Part shown: positions 43,108 through 52,165 of the stretch, piece after piece
How the letters are laid out: every line of letters begins with the position of its first letter
Position numbering within the stretch: position 1 is the stretch's first letter
NCBI RefSeq assembly: GCF_014650555.1
Contig: NZ_BMVE01000006.1
Location: 124,001-188,000, forward strand
Source: Streptomyces goshikiensis
GTDB taxonomy: Bacteria > Actinomycetota > Actinomycetes > Streptomycetales > Streptomycetaceae
DNA length: 64,000 nucleotides
Direction of reading: 5' to 3'
Program-made: the position numbers and the translations under genes
Notes under the pieces: model-generated
Databases searched by the model: none
Told to the model about the DNA's origin: nothing
The model's input: the letters and a program-made list of their open reading frames with translations, nothing else

Positions 43108-44487
43108 ATGAGATGGGCCCTGGTCAAGGTGTGCCTCGCGGTCACCGCGATGGTGGTCGTGGCCTTCGCCGTGCCCCTCGGGCTGGTGGTCCAGGAGATG
43201 GCCAGCGACCGGGCCTTCTCCAACGCCGAGCGGCAGGCCGCCACGATGGGGCCGACCCTGTCCATCACCACCGACCCCCTCCAGCTGCGCAAGGCGGTGG
43301 AGTCCACGCAGATGGGCGCCGCCCGGCGGATGGCCGTCCACCTGCCGCCCGTGGGTGACGACGCGGCCGCGGACATCGGCAAGGGCTGGGCGGGCGAGCA
43401 CGCGGTGGCCGAGACCCGCAGGATCGGGCGGGCCACCACCGCCCGCGTGGCGGGCGGGGGTTCGGCGCTGCTCCAGCCGACCGCGCTCGGCTCCGGGGAC
43501 ATCGCGGTGATCGAGATCTACGTGCCGGAGAGCGAGGTCAGCAATGGTGTCGCGACCGCCTGGGTGGTCCTCGCGGGCGTCGGCCTGGCCCTGATCGTGG
43601 GCTCGGTGGCGGTCGCGGACCGGCTCGGCGCCCGCCTGGTGCGGCCGGCCGAGCGCCTCGCGGACGCCGCGCACCAGCTGGGCGAGGGGCGGCTCGGGGC
43701 GCGCGTGCCCGAGGACGGCCCCAAGGAACTCCGCTCGGCGGCCGTCGCGTTCAACTCGATGGCGGACCAGGTGGTGGAACTCCTGGCCAACGAGCGGGAG
43801 CTGGCCGCCGACCTGTCGCACCGGCTGCGGACGCCGCTGACGGTGCTGCGGCTCAACACGGCCTCGCTCGGGGACGGCCCGGCCGCCGAGCAGACCCGGG
43901 CGGCGGTGGAGCAGCTGGAACGGGAGGTCGACACGATCATCCGTACCGCCCGCGAACAGCGCTCGCCCGCCGCGGCCGCCGGCGTGGCCGGGTGCGACGC
44001 CTCCGAGGTGATCCGCGACCGGATGGCCTTCTGGTCGGCGCTCGCGGAGGACGAGGGCCGCGAGGTGCGGCTCGCGGGCGTGGACCGTCCCGTACGGATA
44101 CCCGTGGCCCGGCCGGAGCTCGCGGCCGCGCTGGACGCGATGCTCGGCAACGTCTTCCGGCACACGCCCGAGACGACCCCCTTCGCGGTGGACGTGCACG
44201 ACGCGGGGGACGCGGTCATCGTCCTCGTCTCGGACGCGGGCCCCGGGATCGCCGACCCCGACGCCGCCCTGCGCCGGGGCAACGACGGCGGCCGCGACGG
44301 CTCGACGGGGCTCGGCCTGGACATCGTCCGCCGCGTCGCGGAGTCGACGGGCGGCGACGTACGCCTCGGCCGGTCCGTGCTCGGCGGGACCGAGGTCCGG
44401 GTGTGGATCGCCCTGGACGCCCGCGCCCGGGGCGGCCCGGACGGCGCCCGGGTCCGCCGCGGCCGCCGCAAGAGGCGGGGCAACTGA
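43108..44487 (+). CDS. Sensor histidine kinase
   Basis: 459 residues. Two membrane segments (about 5-28 and 155-178) bracket an external sensor of about 125 residues. A HAMP linker follows, then the H-box ELAADLSHRLRTPLTVLRL, and an ATPase domain with an N-box region (AALDAMLGNVFRHTPE), a G1-like SDAGPGIAD and a G2-like STGLGLDIVRR. It is cotranscribed with the upstream OmpR-type regulator. The stimulus is unknown. The order and H-box sequence (SHRLRTPL) are typical of actinobacterial HPK of the CutS/PrrB type. Confidence 0.92.
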   Translation: MRWALVKVCLAVTAMVVVAFAVPLGLVVQEMASDRAFSNAERQAATMGPTLSITTDPLQLRKAVESTQMGAARRMAVHLPPVGDDAAADIGKGWAGEHAVAETRRIGRATTARVAGGGSALLQPTALGSGDIAVIEIYVPESEVSNGVATAWVVLAGVGLALIVGSVAVADRLGARLVRPAERLADAAHQLGEGRLGARVPEDGPKELRSAAVAFNSMADQVVELLANERELAADLSHRLRTPLTVLRLNTASLGDGPAAEQTRAAVEQLEREVDTIIRTAREQRSPAAAAGVAGCDASEVIRDRMAFWSALAEDEGREVRLAGVDRPVRIPVARPELAAALDAMLGNVFRHTPETTPFAVDVHDAGDAVIVLVSDAGPGIADPDAALRRGNDGGRDGSTGLGLDIVRRVAESTGGDVRLGRSVLGGTEVRVWIALDARARGGPDGARVRRGRRKRRGN

Positions 44488-44554
44488 TCTAACCGGCAGC
44501 CGCCGGGGGCGCGCCTCGCCGCCGGTGTCCCTCCCGCTCGGTACGGTCCGCGGC

Positions 44555-44719
44555 ATGGACACCCTGATCTTCGGCGGCCTCCTCGCCACCCTGATCGCGA
44601 TGTACCGGGAGTCGTCCCGGACCGTCGTGCTCGCTGCCTGGTGGGTCTTGCTCCTCGCCGTGGTCCTGCTGACGGCGCACTATGTCACCGGCGGTCCGGC
44701 CCCGACCCTGAGCTACTGA
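44555..44719 (+). CDS. DUF5993-like mini membrane protein
   Basis: 54 residues: two membrane helices (TLIFGGLLATLIAMY and TVVLAAWWVLLLAVVLLTAHYV) separated by RESSR. The stop overlaps the ATG of the DsbB-family gene (TGATG). Proteins of this size and place are annotated as DUF5993 next to DsbB-like genes in actinobacteria. It is probably a subunit or helper of the disulfide enzyme; no catalytic residue is seen. Confidence 0.75.
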   Translation: MDTLIFGGLLATLIAMYRESSRTVVLAAWWVLLLAVVLLTAHYVTGGPAPTLSY

Positions 44720-45417
44720 TGACGGCGACGATGCACAGCCTCCTCCCGGAGGCCCCGCTGGAGGGCGGGCTGCTGGGGCGGGTCCAGTACTGGTTCGCCT
44801 GCTGCTTCGTCGTCGGCTGGACGGGAGTCGTCTGCGTCGGGCTGATCCGCCAGTTCTGGCTGGGCGAGGTCCCGTGCCAGCTGTGCCTCGTGCAGCGGAT
44901 GTTCATGGTGCTGGCGGCGCTCGGCGCGTGCCACGTCATCCGTACGGCGCTGACGTACGGGGCGGTGACCGGCCGGGACTACATGACGGGCTGGGGGCTG
45001 GCGCTCGTCGCCGCCACCGGGGGCTCGTTCGCCTCGTGGCGGCAGACGGCGCTGCACATCCTGCCCGGCGCCAAGGGCCAAGGCGCCGAGGTGCTCGGGC
45101 TCCACCTGTACGTGTGGGCGTGGATCCTCTTCCAGCTCTCGGTCGCCGCGATCGGCGTCGTGCTCGCCTTCGCCCACGCCACGGCGGACCGGGCGATCCC
45201 GACCTCCGGTCCCGGTCCGTACCGGGCGGTGGGACTGTTCGCCCTGTGGTTCCTCGGGGCGGCCGTCGCGCTCAGCCTGGCGGCGGTCTTCCTGGAGCAG
45301 GGGTTCCACTGGTTCCTGCCGGACGACCCGGGGCGCTACGAGTTCTTCCACGACCTCGGCGTCCTCGACCGGCCGGCGGCCTCCGGGGCGCCGACGCCCG
45401 GACCGGGGCGGAGCTGA
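44719..45417 (+). CDS. DsbB-family disulfide bond formation protein
   Basis: 232 residues. About five or six membrane segments. The quinone-facing redox pair is in GEVPCQLCLVQRMFM (C53, C56), the typical DsbB PCxLC motif with the following conserved Arg. The second periplasmic cysteine pair of E. coli DsbB is not evident, so electrons may come from a partner in another way. The gene is translationally coupled to the upstream mini protein. It would reoxidise an extracytoplasmic thiol oxidase. Confidence 0.85.
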   Translation: MTATMHSLLPEAPLEGGLLGRVQYWFACCFVVGWTGVVCVGLIRQFWLGEVPCQLCLVQRMFMVLAALGACHVIRTALTYGAVTGRDYMTGWGLALVAATGGSFASWRQTALHILPGAKGQGAEVLGLHLYVWAWILFQLSVAAIGVVLAFAHATADRAIPTSGPGPYRAVGLFALWFLGAAVALSLAAVFLEQGFHWFLPDDPGRYEFFHDLGVLDRPAASGAPTPGPGRS

Positions 45418-45434
45418 GCTGAGCTGAGCCCCCG

Positions 45435-45486
45435 CGCCGGCCTCCGGGGCGAGCGGCCCCCCGCCCGGGGCGCGGCGCGGCCGGCG
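45435..45486. terminator. Possible convergent terminator, dsbB / bglC
   Basis: CGCCGGCC (45435-45442) pairs with GGCCGGCG (45479-45486), with more GC pairing inside. It lies between convergent stops and is preceded by a GAGCT pentamer run over the DsbB stop codon. Confidence 0.4.
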
Positions 45487-45488
45487 GC

Positions 45489-46841
45489 TCACATGGTGCC
45501 GCTCCGGGCCAGGGCCGCGTACCAGTGGGCGCTGGAGCGCGGGGTGCGGGCCTGGGTCTCGTAGTCGACGTGGATGATCCCGAAGCGCTTGCTGTAGCCG
45601 TAGGACCACTCGAAGTTGTCCATCAGCGACCAGAGGAAGTAGCCCTCGACCGGGGCGCCGTCGCCCATCGCCCGGTGGACCGCCGCCAGATGGGCCTCCA
45701 GGTAGCGGATGCGCAGCGGATCGTGCAGGTCCGGGCCGTACGCCGCCCCGTTCTCGGTGACGAGCAGCGGCAGCCCCGGCGCCTCGCGGGTGAAGCGCAT
45801 CAGCAGGTCGTACAGCCCGGTCGGATCGATCGACCAGTTCATGTCGGTCCGTTCGCCCGGCGGCTGGTGGAAGGCGACGGATTCCGCGCCCGGCCAGGGC
45901 GAACGGCCGCCGGAGCCGTGGCCGTCGGCCCGGGGGCCGTCCGGGGACGCCGAGACGACCGCCGGGGCGTAGTAGTTCACCCCGAGGAACCCGAGCGGCC
46001 GGTGGATCAGCGCCGTGTCACCGGGCCGTACGAAGGACCAGTCGGTCAGCGCGGCGGTGTCCGCCAGCAGGTCCTCGGGGTACGCCCCGTGCAGCAGCGG
46101 CCCGGTGAAGATCCGGTTCGCCAGCGCGTCGATCCGGCGCCGCGCGTCCAGGTCGGCCGCCCGGCCCGTCAGCGCCCGTACCGCGCTCGGGTTGAGGGCG
46201 ATCCCGGCCCGCGCCGAGGAGGGCAGCACCGAGGCGGCCAGGCCGTGCGCCAGGTTGAGGTGGTGCGCGGCGCGCAGGGAGTCGGCCGGGGAGGTCCGGC
46301 CCGGGGCGTGCACCCCGGAGGCGTAGCCGAGGAAGGCGCTGCACCAGGGCTCGTTGAGGGTGGTCCAGAGCGAGACCCGGTCGGCGAGCTTCCCGGCGAC
46401 CGTCTCCGCGTACGCGGCGAAGGCGTACGCCGTCTCCCGCTCCGGCCAGCCGCCCCCCGCGCCCGAGCCGCCGGCCGGCCCGGTCTCCAGTTCCTGCGGG
46501 AGGTCCCAGTGGTAGAGGGTGACGCAGGGCTGGATCCCGTACGAGAGCAGCTCGTCCACGAGCGCGTCGTAGAAGCCGATCCCGCCGGCCAGCACCCTCG
46601 GCCAGGAGACCGAGAAGCGGTACGCGCCCAGCCCCAGCTCCGCCATCATCCGGACGTCCTGGCGCCACAGCCGGTGGTGGTCGGCGGCCACGTCACCGGT
46701 GTCCCCGCCGTGCACCTTGCCCGGCGTACGGCAGAAGGTGTCCCAGATGCAGGGCCCGCGGCCGGCCGCCGCGCCCTCGATCTGGAAGGCCGCCGTGGCC
46801 GTGCCCCAGAGGAACCCCTCCGGGAATGTCCTGTCCGTCAT
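45489..46841 (-). CDS. bglC: GH1 beta-glucosidase
   Basis: 450 residues. The N-terminal GH1 signature FPEGFLWGTATAAFQIEGA, the acid/base Glu in WTTLNEPWCSAF and the nucleophile in LPLLVTENGAA identify a retaining beta-glucosidase. There is no signal peptide, so it hydrolyses imported cello-oligosaccharides to glucose inside the cell. It is the last gene of the ceb operon, and its ATG overlaps the cebG stop by 4 bases. This matches bglC of S. scabiei and S. coelicolor. Confidence 0.93.
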   Translation of the reverse strand: MTDRTFPEGFLWGTATAAFQIEGAAAGRGPCIWDTFCRTPGKVHGGDTGDVAADHHRLWRQDVRMMAELGLGAYRFSVSWPRVLAGGIGFYDALVDELLSYGIQPCVTLYHWDLPQELETGPAGGSGAGGGWPERETAYAFAAYAETVAGKLADRVSLWTTLNEPWCSAFLGYASGVHAPGRTSPADSLRAAHHLNLAHGLAASVLPSSARAGIALNPSAVRALTGRAADLDARRRIDALANRIFTGPLLHGAYPEDLLADTAALTDWSFVRPGDTALIHRPLGFLGVNYYAPAVVSASPDGPRADGHGSGGRSPWPGAESVAFHQPPGERTDMNWSIDPTGLYDLLMRFTREAPGLPLLVTENGAAYGPDLHDPLRIRYLEAHLAAVHRAMGDGAPVEGYFLWSLMDNFEWSYGYSKRFGIIHVDYETQARTPRSSAHWYAALARSGTM

Positions 46842-47662
46842 CCCTTGACCGCCCCCTGCATGATGCCGCCCACGATCTGGCGGCCGAAGAGAAGGAACAC
46901 CAGCAGCAGCGGGAGCGTGCCCAGCAGCGCGCCCGCCATGATCACCGACTGGTCGGGGACGTAGCCCCGGCCCAGCCCCGTCAGGGCCACCTGCACCGTC
47001 GGGCTGCCGTTCTGGGTCAGCGCGACGATCGGCCAGAAGAAGTCGTTCCAGGCCATGACGAACGTCAGCATCCCGAGCACCGCCATCGCGGGCCGGGCCA
47101 CCGGGAAGACGACGTGCCACACGATCCGCAGCGAACTCGCCCCGTCCGTCCGCGCCGCCTCCACCAGCTCCGCCGGCAGGGCCTGCGCCAGGTACTGCCG
47201 CATGAAGAACACCCCGAAGGCCGAGACCAGCGTCGGCAGGACCACCGCCTGGAGCCGGTCCGTCCACGACAGTTCGGCGATCAGCATGTACAGCGGGACC
47301 ACGCTCAGCTGCGGGGGGATCAGCATCGTCCCCACCACCAGCGCCAGCAGCACCCGGCTGCCCCGGAACCGCAGCCGGGCGAACGCGAACCCGGCCAGCG
47401 TCGAGAACACCACCGTGCCGGCCGCGACGGTGCCCGCCACGATCACGGTGTTCAGCAGGGCCGTGCCCATGTTCGCGTCGGTCCAGGCGACCGACAGGTT
47501 GCGCCCCAGGTTCCCGCCGAACCAGAACGGCGGCGGCGTCCGGGCGAGCCGCGTGCTGTTCCGCGACGCCGCGATCGCCGTCCACACCAGCGGGAAGAGC
47601 GACCCGAGGGTGAACACCCCGAGGACCGCGTACGTCAGCCTCCCCGCGCGCAGCGCCCTCAT
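46838..47662 (-). CDS. cebG: Cello-oligosaccharide ABC permease
   Basis: 274 residues, six membrane segments, and the coupling loop LVEAARTDGASSLRIVWHVVFPVARPAM (EAAxxDGA-type). It is a MalG-like carbohydrate permease. It overlaps cebF and bglC by 4 bases on either side (ATGA junctions), so the three are translationally coupled. The ceb assignment comes from order, flanking CebR box and the binding protein. Confidence 0.9.
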   Translation of the reverse strand: MRALRAGRLTYAVLGVFTLGSLFPLVWTAIAASRNSTRLARTPPPFWFGGNLGRNLSVAWTDANMGTALLNTVIVAGTVAAGTVVFSTLAGFAFARLRFRGSRVLLALVVGTMLIPPQLSVVPLYMLIAELSWTDRLQAVVLPTLVSAFGVFFMRQYLAQALPAELVEAARTDGASSLRIVWHVVFPVARPAMAVLGMLTFVMAWNDFFWPIVALTQNGSPTVQVALTGLGRGYVPDQSVIMAGALLGTLPLLLVFLLFGRQIVGGIMQGAVKG

Positions 47663-48642
47663 CGCGCCTCCCCCCGCCCCCGCAGCAGCCGGGCGGCGCC
47701 CGCGATCAGCAGCAGGATCAGGAACATCGCCCAGGCGATCGCCGAGGCCCGCCCCAGGTGCAGGTTCACCCAGCCCTGCTCGTACAGGTACAGCCCGAGC
47801 GTCTGGAACTGGTGGTCGGAGCCGCCCGTCGCGGCCGCCCCGCCGTTGAACAGCAGCGGCTCGCCGAACAGCTGGGTCGCCCCGATCGTCGAGACCACAC
47901 AGGTGAAGAAGATCGTCGGCCGGAGCGAGGGCACCGTCACGTGGAGGAACTGCCGCCACCGCGAGGCCCCGTCCAGCTCCGCGGACTCGTACAGCTCCGC
48001 GGGCACGGCCTGCATGGCCGCCAGGTAGATCAGCGCGTTGTAGCCGGTCCACCGCCACACCACGATCGTCGACACCGCCACCTGCGAGGCCAGCGGGCCG
48101 TTCTGCCAGTCCACCGGCCCGAACCCGAGCCCGGACAGCGCCCAGTTGACCATCCCGTAGTCCCGGCCGAAGAGCAGGACGAAGACGAGCGTGGCCGCCG
48201 CCACCGAGGTCGCGTACGGGGTGAGCACCGCGACCCGGAAGAAGGCGGAGCCCCGCAGCCGGTAGTTCAGCAGGTGCGCCAGCCCCAGCGCGATCAGCAG
48301 CTGCGGCACCGTGGACAGCAGCCCGATGGTGACGGTGTTCCGCAGTGCGTTCCAGAAGAACTCGTCGTCCCACAGCCGGGTGAAGTTCTTCAGCCCCACC
48401 CACGTCATCGAATCCGGATCGGTCAGCTCCACCTGGTGCAGCGCCGCCCAGCCCGTGTACAGCAGCGGGAACAGCCCGAAGGCGGCGAAGAACAGGAAGA
48501 AGGGCGCCACGAAGGCGTACGGACCGAAGCGCACGTCCCACCGGTAGCGGCGCGAGCGCCACACCTGGCGCCTGCCCTCCCCCTCGCCCTTCCGCGCCGT
48601 GCGGGCGGGCGAGGGGGACAGGACGGCCGTCTCGTCAGTCAT
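47659..48642 (-). CDS. cebF: Cello-oligosaccharide ABC permease
   Basis: 327 residues. A cytoplasmic head of about 40 residues, six membrane segments and the coupling motif LYESAELDGASRWRQFLHVTVPSLRPT. It is a MalF-like partner of CebG. The window has no ATPase next to it; streptomycete sugar importers of this class share the housekeeping ATPase MsiK encoded elsewhere. The start lies 16 bp after the cebE stop. Confidence 0.9.
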   Translation of the reverse strand: MTDETAVLSPSPARTARKGEGEGRRQVWRSRRYRWDVRFGPYAFVAPFFLFFAAFGLFPLLYTGWAALHQVELTDPDSMTWVGLKNFTRLWDDEFFWNALRNTVTIGLLSTVPQLLIALGLAHLLNYRLRGSAFFRVAVLTPYATSVAAATLVFVLLFGRDYGMVNWALSGLGFGPVDWQNGPLASQVAVSTIVVWRWTGYNALIYLAAMQAVPAELYESAELDGASRWRQFLHVTVPSLRPTIFFTCVVSTIGATQLFGEPLLFNGGAAATGGSDHQFQTLGLYLYEQGWVNLHLGRASAIAWAMFLILLLIAGAARLLRGRGEAR

Positions 48643-48658
48643 CCGCGAGCACCGGCCC

Positions 48659-50011
48659 TCACTGGTCCAGGGCGTTGTCGATCGCCTTCACCGCGGCGTC
48701 CCAGCCCTCCTGCGGCGTCCGGCCCTTCTGGTCGACCTGGAGCATCCCGATGTCCGCCAGGTTCTGCGCGATCACCAGGTCCTTCGGGCCGAGCACCGTC
48801 ACCGGCACGCCCTCGGCGGCCCGCGCGAAGATCTCCCCGATCGGGGCGCCGCCGAAGTAGTCGTGCCTGGCCCCCGAGACCGCCGGCAGCCGGTACGCCG
48901 CGCTCGCGCTCGGGAAGCTCCCGCGCTTCTCGAACAGCCTGGCCTGCTGCGCCGGGGCCGTCAGCCAGGCCGCCAGCTTCGCCGCCTCCTCGGCGTGCTT
49001 GCCCGCCTTGGGCACCACCAGGAAGGAGCCGCCCCAGTTGCCCGGCTTCGGCGCCCGCGCCACGTCCCACTTGTCCTTGCCCGCCGGGCCCGCCTTGTCC
49101 TGGATGTAGCCGAGCATCCAGGCCGGGCAGGAGACCGTCGCGAACGTCCCGTTGGCGAAGCCCTGGTCCCAGGCCGGGGTGAACTGCTGGAGCTTCGCGC
49201 TCAGGCCCTCGGTGGCGAAGGAGGCCGCCAGGTCGAAGGCGCCGCGCACCGCCGGGTTGGTCTTGTAGGCGACCTTGCCCTGCTCGTCGTAGAAGCGCTG
49301 TGCGCTGCTGCCGGTGACGGCCGCCATCACGCCCGAGGCGGAGTCCACGAAGGCCTTCCCCGCTCCGGCCTTCGCCTTGTAGGCCTTGCCCGCCTCCAGG
49401 TACTTGTTCCAGTCGTCCGCCCACAGCGCGCCGACCGCCGTCCGGTCCGTGGGCAGCCCGGCCGCCTCGAACAGGTCCTTGCGGTAGCAGATCCCCTGCG
49501 GGCCTATGTCGGTGCCGAGTCCGACCGTCGCGCCGCCCTTCGCCGCGCTCGCCGTGCCCTGGGCCCACTTCCACGGCAGGTACGCGGCCCGGTCCACGCC
49601 GGGGGCCTTGCCGAGGTCGACCAGCTTGTCCGCCTGGGTGGCGGTGATCTCCGCGATGTTGTTGACCTCGACGGCCTGGATGTCGGCGAGCCCGCTGCCG
49701 GTGCCCAGGTGGGTCAGGAGCTGCGGGTAGTAGTTCTCGTTCCGCTCGATGGAGGTCTGCTCGATGCGGATGCCGGGGTTCTGCGCCGTGTACTCGTCGT
49801 AGAGGCCGGCCTCCTGGAGGCCGAAGGCCCCGAAGACGCCGACGGTGAGGGTGGTGGTCCCGTCCTTGCCGCCGCTCCGGCCGCCCCGCTCGGAGGAGTC
49901 GGCCGGGTCCGACGAGCACCCGGTGAGCAGCAGGGCCGCCGCGGCCGCCGCGGCTCCCGCGCTGACGAGGGTTCTTCGGACGTTCGCCTGGACTCGGGCG
50001 CTGGCTCGCAT
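48659..50011 (-). CDS. cebE: Cello-oligosaccharide-binding lipoprotein
   Basis: 450 residues. The lipoprotein signal ends AALLLTGCSSD. The mature protein is a cluster 1 sugar-binding fold; the segments TTLTVGVFGAFGLQEAGLYDEY and ERNENYYPQLLTHLGTGSGLADIQAVEVNNIAEI match what I remember of CebE from S. reticuli/S. scabiei. It binds cellobiose and cellotriose outside the cell. ATG 50011 has AGGGAGG 6 bases upstream. A perfect CebR box lies 52 bp before the start. Confidence 0.92.
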   Translation of the reverse strand: MRASARVQANVRRTLVSAGAAAAAAALLLTGCSSDPADSSERGGRSGGKDGTTTLTVGVFGAFGLQEAGLYDEYTAQNPGIRIEQTSIERNENYYPQLLTHLGTGSGLADIQAVEVNNIAEITATQADKLVDLGKAPGVDRAAYLPWKWAQGTASAAKGGATVGLGTDIGPQGICYRKDLFEAAGLPTDRTAVGALWADDWNKYLEAGKAYKAKAGAGKAFVDSASGVMAAVTGSSAQRFYDEQGKVAYKTNPAVRGAFDLAASFATEGLSAKLQQFTPAWDQGFANGTFATVSCPAWMLGYIQDKAGPAGKDKWDVARAPKPGNWGGSFLVVPKAGKHAEEAAKLAAWLTAPAQQARLFEKRGSFPSASAAYRLPAVSGARHDYFGGAPIGEIFARAAEGVPVTVLGPKDLVIAQNLADIGMLQVDQKGRTPQEGWDAAVKAIDNALDQ

Positions 50012-50062
50012 GGGCATCCTCCCTGAAAGGACGGAACGTGCCGGGTGTCGTGTGACACAGTG

Positions 50063-50076
50063 TGGGAGCGCTCCCA
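50063..50076. promoter_or_regulatory. CebR operator (perfect 14-bp palindrome)
   Basis: TGGGAGCGCTCCCA is exactly the established CebR-binding site. It lies between divergent cebE and cebR, 38 bp before cebR, and should repress both until cellobiose or cellotriose releases CebR. Confidence 0.95.
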
Positions 50077-50114
50077 TTGGCGTCAAGAGGTAGATTCGCA
50101 CCCGGGAGGAAGTC

Positions 50115-51140
50115 ATGAACGGGCAAGGGCGCAGCGGGGGACGGCCGACCCTGGAGGAGGTGGCGGTCCGGGCGGGAGTCGGACGCGGCACCGTCTCCCG
50201 GGTGATCAACGGGTCGTCCAAGGTCAGCGAGCACACCAGGGCCGCCGTCGAGGCCGCCGTCGCCGAGCTCGGGTACGTGCCCAACCGCGCCGCCCGCGCC
50301 CTCGCGGCCAACCGCACCGACGCCATCGCCCTCGTCATCCCCGAGCCCGAGGCGCGCTTCTTCGCCGAGCCCTACTTCTCGGACGTGGTCCGGGGCGTCG
50401 GCGCCACCCTCGCCGAGACCGACGTCCAGCTCGTCCTCACCCTGGCGGGCAGCGACCGCGAGCGCCGCCGCCTCGCCCAGTACCTCTCCGGGCACCGCGT
50501 CGACGGCGTCCTGCTGGTCTCCGTACACGCCGGGGACCCGCTGCCGGAGCTGCTGGCCGAGCTCGGCATCCCCGCCGTGATCAGCGGCCGCCGCTCCGCC
50601 GACGAGGCGCTGCCCTGCGTGGACTCCGACAACCTGGCGGGCGCCGCCGAGGCCGTACACCACCTCCTGGGCCGGGGCCGGCGCGCCATCGCCACGATCA
50701 CCGGCCCGCTGGACGTCTACGGGGCCCAGTGCCGCCTGGACGGCTACCGGCAGGCCCTCGCCGCCGCCGGGCAGCCCGTGGCCGAGGAGCTGATCGCCGT
50801 CGCGGACTTCACCGAGGAGGGCGGCCGGCGGGCCATGCGCGAGCTGCTGGAGCGCCGCCCCGGGATCGACGCGGTGTTCGCCGCCTCCGACGTGATGGCG
50901 GCGGGCGCCCGCCGCGAGCTGCGCGCGGCCGGCCGCCGGATACCGGACGACGTGGCGCTCGTCGGCTTCGACGACTCGGTGGTGGCCCGGCACATGGACC
51001 CGCCGCTGACCAGCGTCCGCCAGCCGATCGAGGAGATGGGCCGCACCATGGCCCGGGTGCTGCTGGAGCGGATCGCGGGGGAGTCCCCGGAGCACTCGAT
51101 CGTGCTCCCGACCGAGCTGGTGGTCCGGGAGTCCTCGTAG
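50115..51140 (+). CDS. cebR: LacI-family repressor of cello-oligosaccharide genes
   Basis: 341 residues. The LacI helix-turn-helix is at residues about 11-35 (TLEEVAVRAGVGRGTVSRVINGSSKVSEHTR) with the hinge helix VPNRAARALA. The effector domain of about 270 residues binds cello-oligosaccharides. It is divergent from cebEFG-bglC with its own operator in the shared promoter. In S. scabiei CebR also gates thaxtomin synthesis; no such genes are seen here. Confidence 0.94.
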   Translation: MNGQGRSGGRPTLEEVAVRAGVGRGTVSRVINGSSKVSEHTRAAVEAAVAELGYVPNRAARALAANRTDAIALVIPEPEARFFAEPYFSDVVRGVGATLAETDVQLVLTLAGSDRERRRLAQYLSGHRVDGVLLVSVHAGDPLPELLAELGIPAVISGRRSADEALPCVDSDNLAGAAEAVHHLLGRGRRAIATITGPLDVYGAQCRLDGYRQALAAAGQPVAEELIAVADFTEEGGRRAMRELLERRPGIDAVFAASDVMAAGARRELRAAGRRIPDDVALVGFDDSVVARHMDPPLTSVRQPIEEMGRTMARVLLERIAGESPEHSIVLPTELVVRESS

Positions 51141-51199
51141 GTCCACCCGGCCCGGTACGCGCGGGGCCCCCGGTACGCGCGGGAGGCCCGGGTACACGC

Positions 51200-51237
51200 A
51201 GAAGGCCCCGGTCCGCTTTCGCGGGCCGGGGCCTTCT
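51200..51237. terminator. Bidirectional terminator, cebR / tRNA-His
   Basis: A 17-bp stem (left arm AGAAGGCCCCGG then TCCGC; one G-U pair) with a TTTC loop, 60 bp after cebR and 6 bp from the tRNA-His 3' end on the other strand. Confidence 0.88.
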
Positions 51238-51242
51238 CGCAG

Positions 51243-51316
51243 GGTGAGTGACGGGACTTGAACCCGCGGCCACCTGGACCACAACCAGGTGCTCTACCAA
51301 CTGAGCTACACCCACC
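51243..51316 (-). tRNA. tRNA-His (GUG anticodon)
   Basis: The acceptor stem GTGGGTG/CACTCAC includes one G-U pair, and the extra G(-1) faces C73, the hallmark of tRNA-His. The anticodon loop is TTGTGGT. CCA is not encoded. It lies between cebR and orn, the same place as in S. coelicolor as I recall. Confidence 0.96.
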
Positions 51317-51422
51317 ATGTCCGGTCGGAAAACCGACCGGCCGAAGAAAAGGGTACAGGGTCCGGGAGGGTGCTCGCTCCCCCCTTTCCCCGCGCCCCTC
51401 TCCGCGCTGTCGGAAGGGGGTC

Positions 51423-52025
51423 CTACTCGGCGGGCACCACGTGCTTCGCGGCGATGCTCCGCGCGGTGTCCGAGTCCGGACCGGGCTGCGGTACGAAGAC
51501 GGCCTCCCGGTAGTAGCGCAGCTCGGCGATGGACTCCTTGATGTCCGCGAGCGCCCGGTGGTTGCCGTTCTTCGGCGGGCTGTTGAAGTACGCCCGCGGG
51601 TACCAGCGGCGGGCCAGCTCCTTGACCGAGGACACGTCCACGATCCGGTAGTGCAGGTACCCCTCCAGCGCCGCCATGTCGCGCAGCAGGAAGCCGCGGT
51701 CGGTGCCGACCGAGTTCCCGCACAGCGGGGCCTTGCCGGGCTCCTTCACGTGTTCCCGTACGTACGCCAGGACCTGCGCCTCGGCATCCGCGAGGGTGGT
51801 CCCGCCGGCCAGCTCGTCGAGCAGGCCGGAGGAGGTGTGCATCGCGCGCACCACGTCGGGCATGGTTTCCAGGGCCGTGTCCGGCGGGCGGATCACGATG
51901 TCCACGCCTTCGCCGAGCACGTTGAGCTCCGAGTCGGTGACCAGTGCGGCCACCTCGATAAGTGCGTCGTCCGTCAACGAGAGCCCGGTCATCTCGCAGT
52001 CGATCCACACCATGCGATCGTTCAT
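51423..52025 (-). CDS. orn: Oligoribonuclease
   Basis: 200 residues of the DEDDh exonuclease family. Motif I is MVWIDCEMTGL, the second acidic motif is in a segment ending LCGNSVGTDRGFLLRDM, and motif III is NHRALADIKESIAEL. It degrades 2- to 5-nt RNAs and pGpG, the product of EAL-type phosphodiesterases, so it closes c-di-GMP turnover. ATG 52025 follows AAGGTGGG; an in-frame ATG at 52034 would add three residues. It sits next to adpA, as in S. coelicolor. Confidence 0.95.
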   Translation of the reverse strand: MNDRMVWIDCEMTGLSLTDDALIEVAALVTDSELNVLGEGVDIVIRPPDTALETMPDVVRAMHTSSGLLDELAGGTTLADAEAQVLAYVREHVKEPGKAPLCGNSVGTDRGFLLRDMAALEGYLHYRIVDVSSVKELARRWYPRAYFNSPPKNGNHRALADIKESIAELRYYREAVFVPQPGPDSDTARSIAAKHVVPAE

Positions 52026-52102
52026 GCGTCCCACCTTATGCGGTACCTCGCGGATCGTGGCGGGCCCGCGGCGCGATCAGGGGGGTCCGTCCCCGCACGC
52101 GA

Positions 52103-52138
52103 AGGTCCCCCCACCGGAGACGGCCGATGGGGGGACCT
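52103..52138 (-). terminator. Terminator of adpA
   Basis: AGGTCCCCCCA pairs with TGGGGGGACCT (11 bp) around a 14-base loop, between the adpA stop and the orn start. Confidence 0.75.
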
Positions 52139-52165
52139 CGCGTCGGGCGGTGCCCGTGGCGGGCG

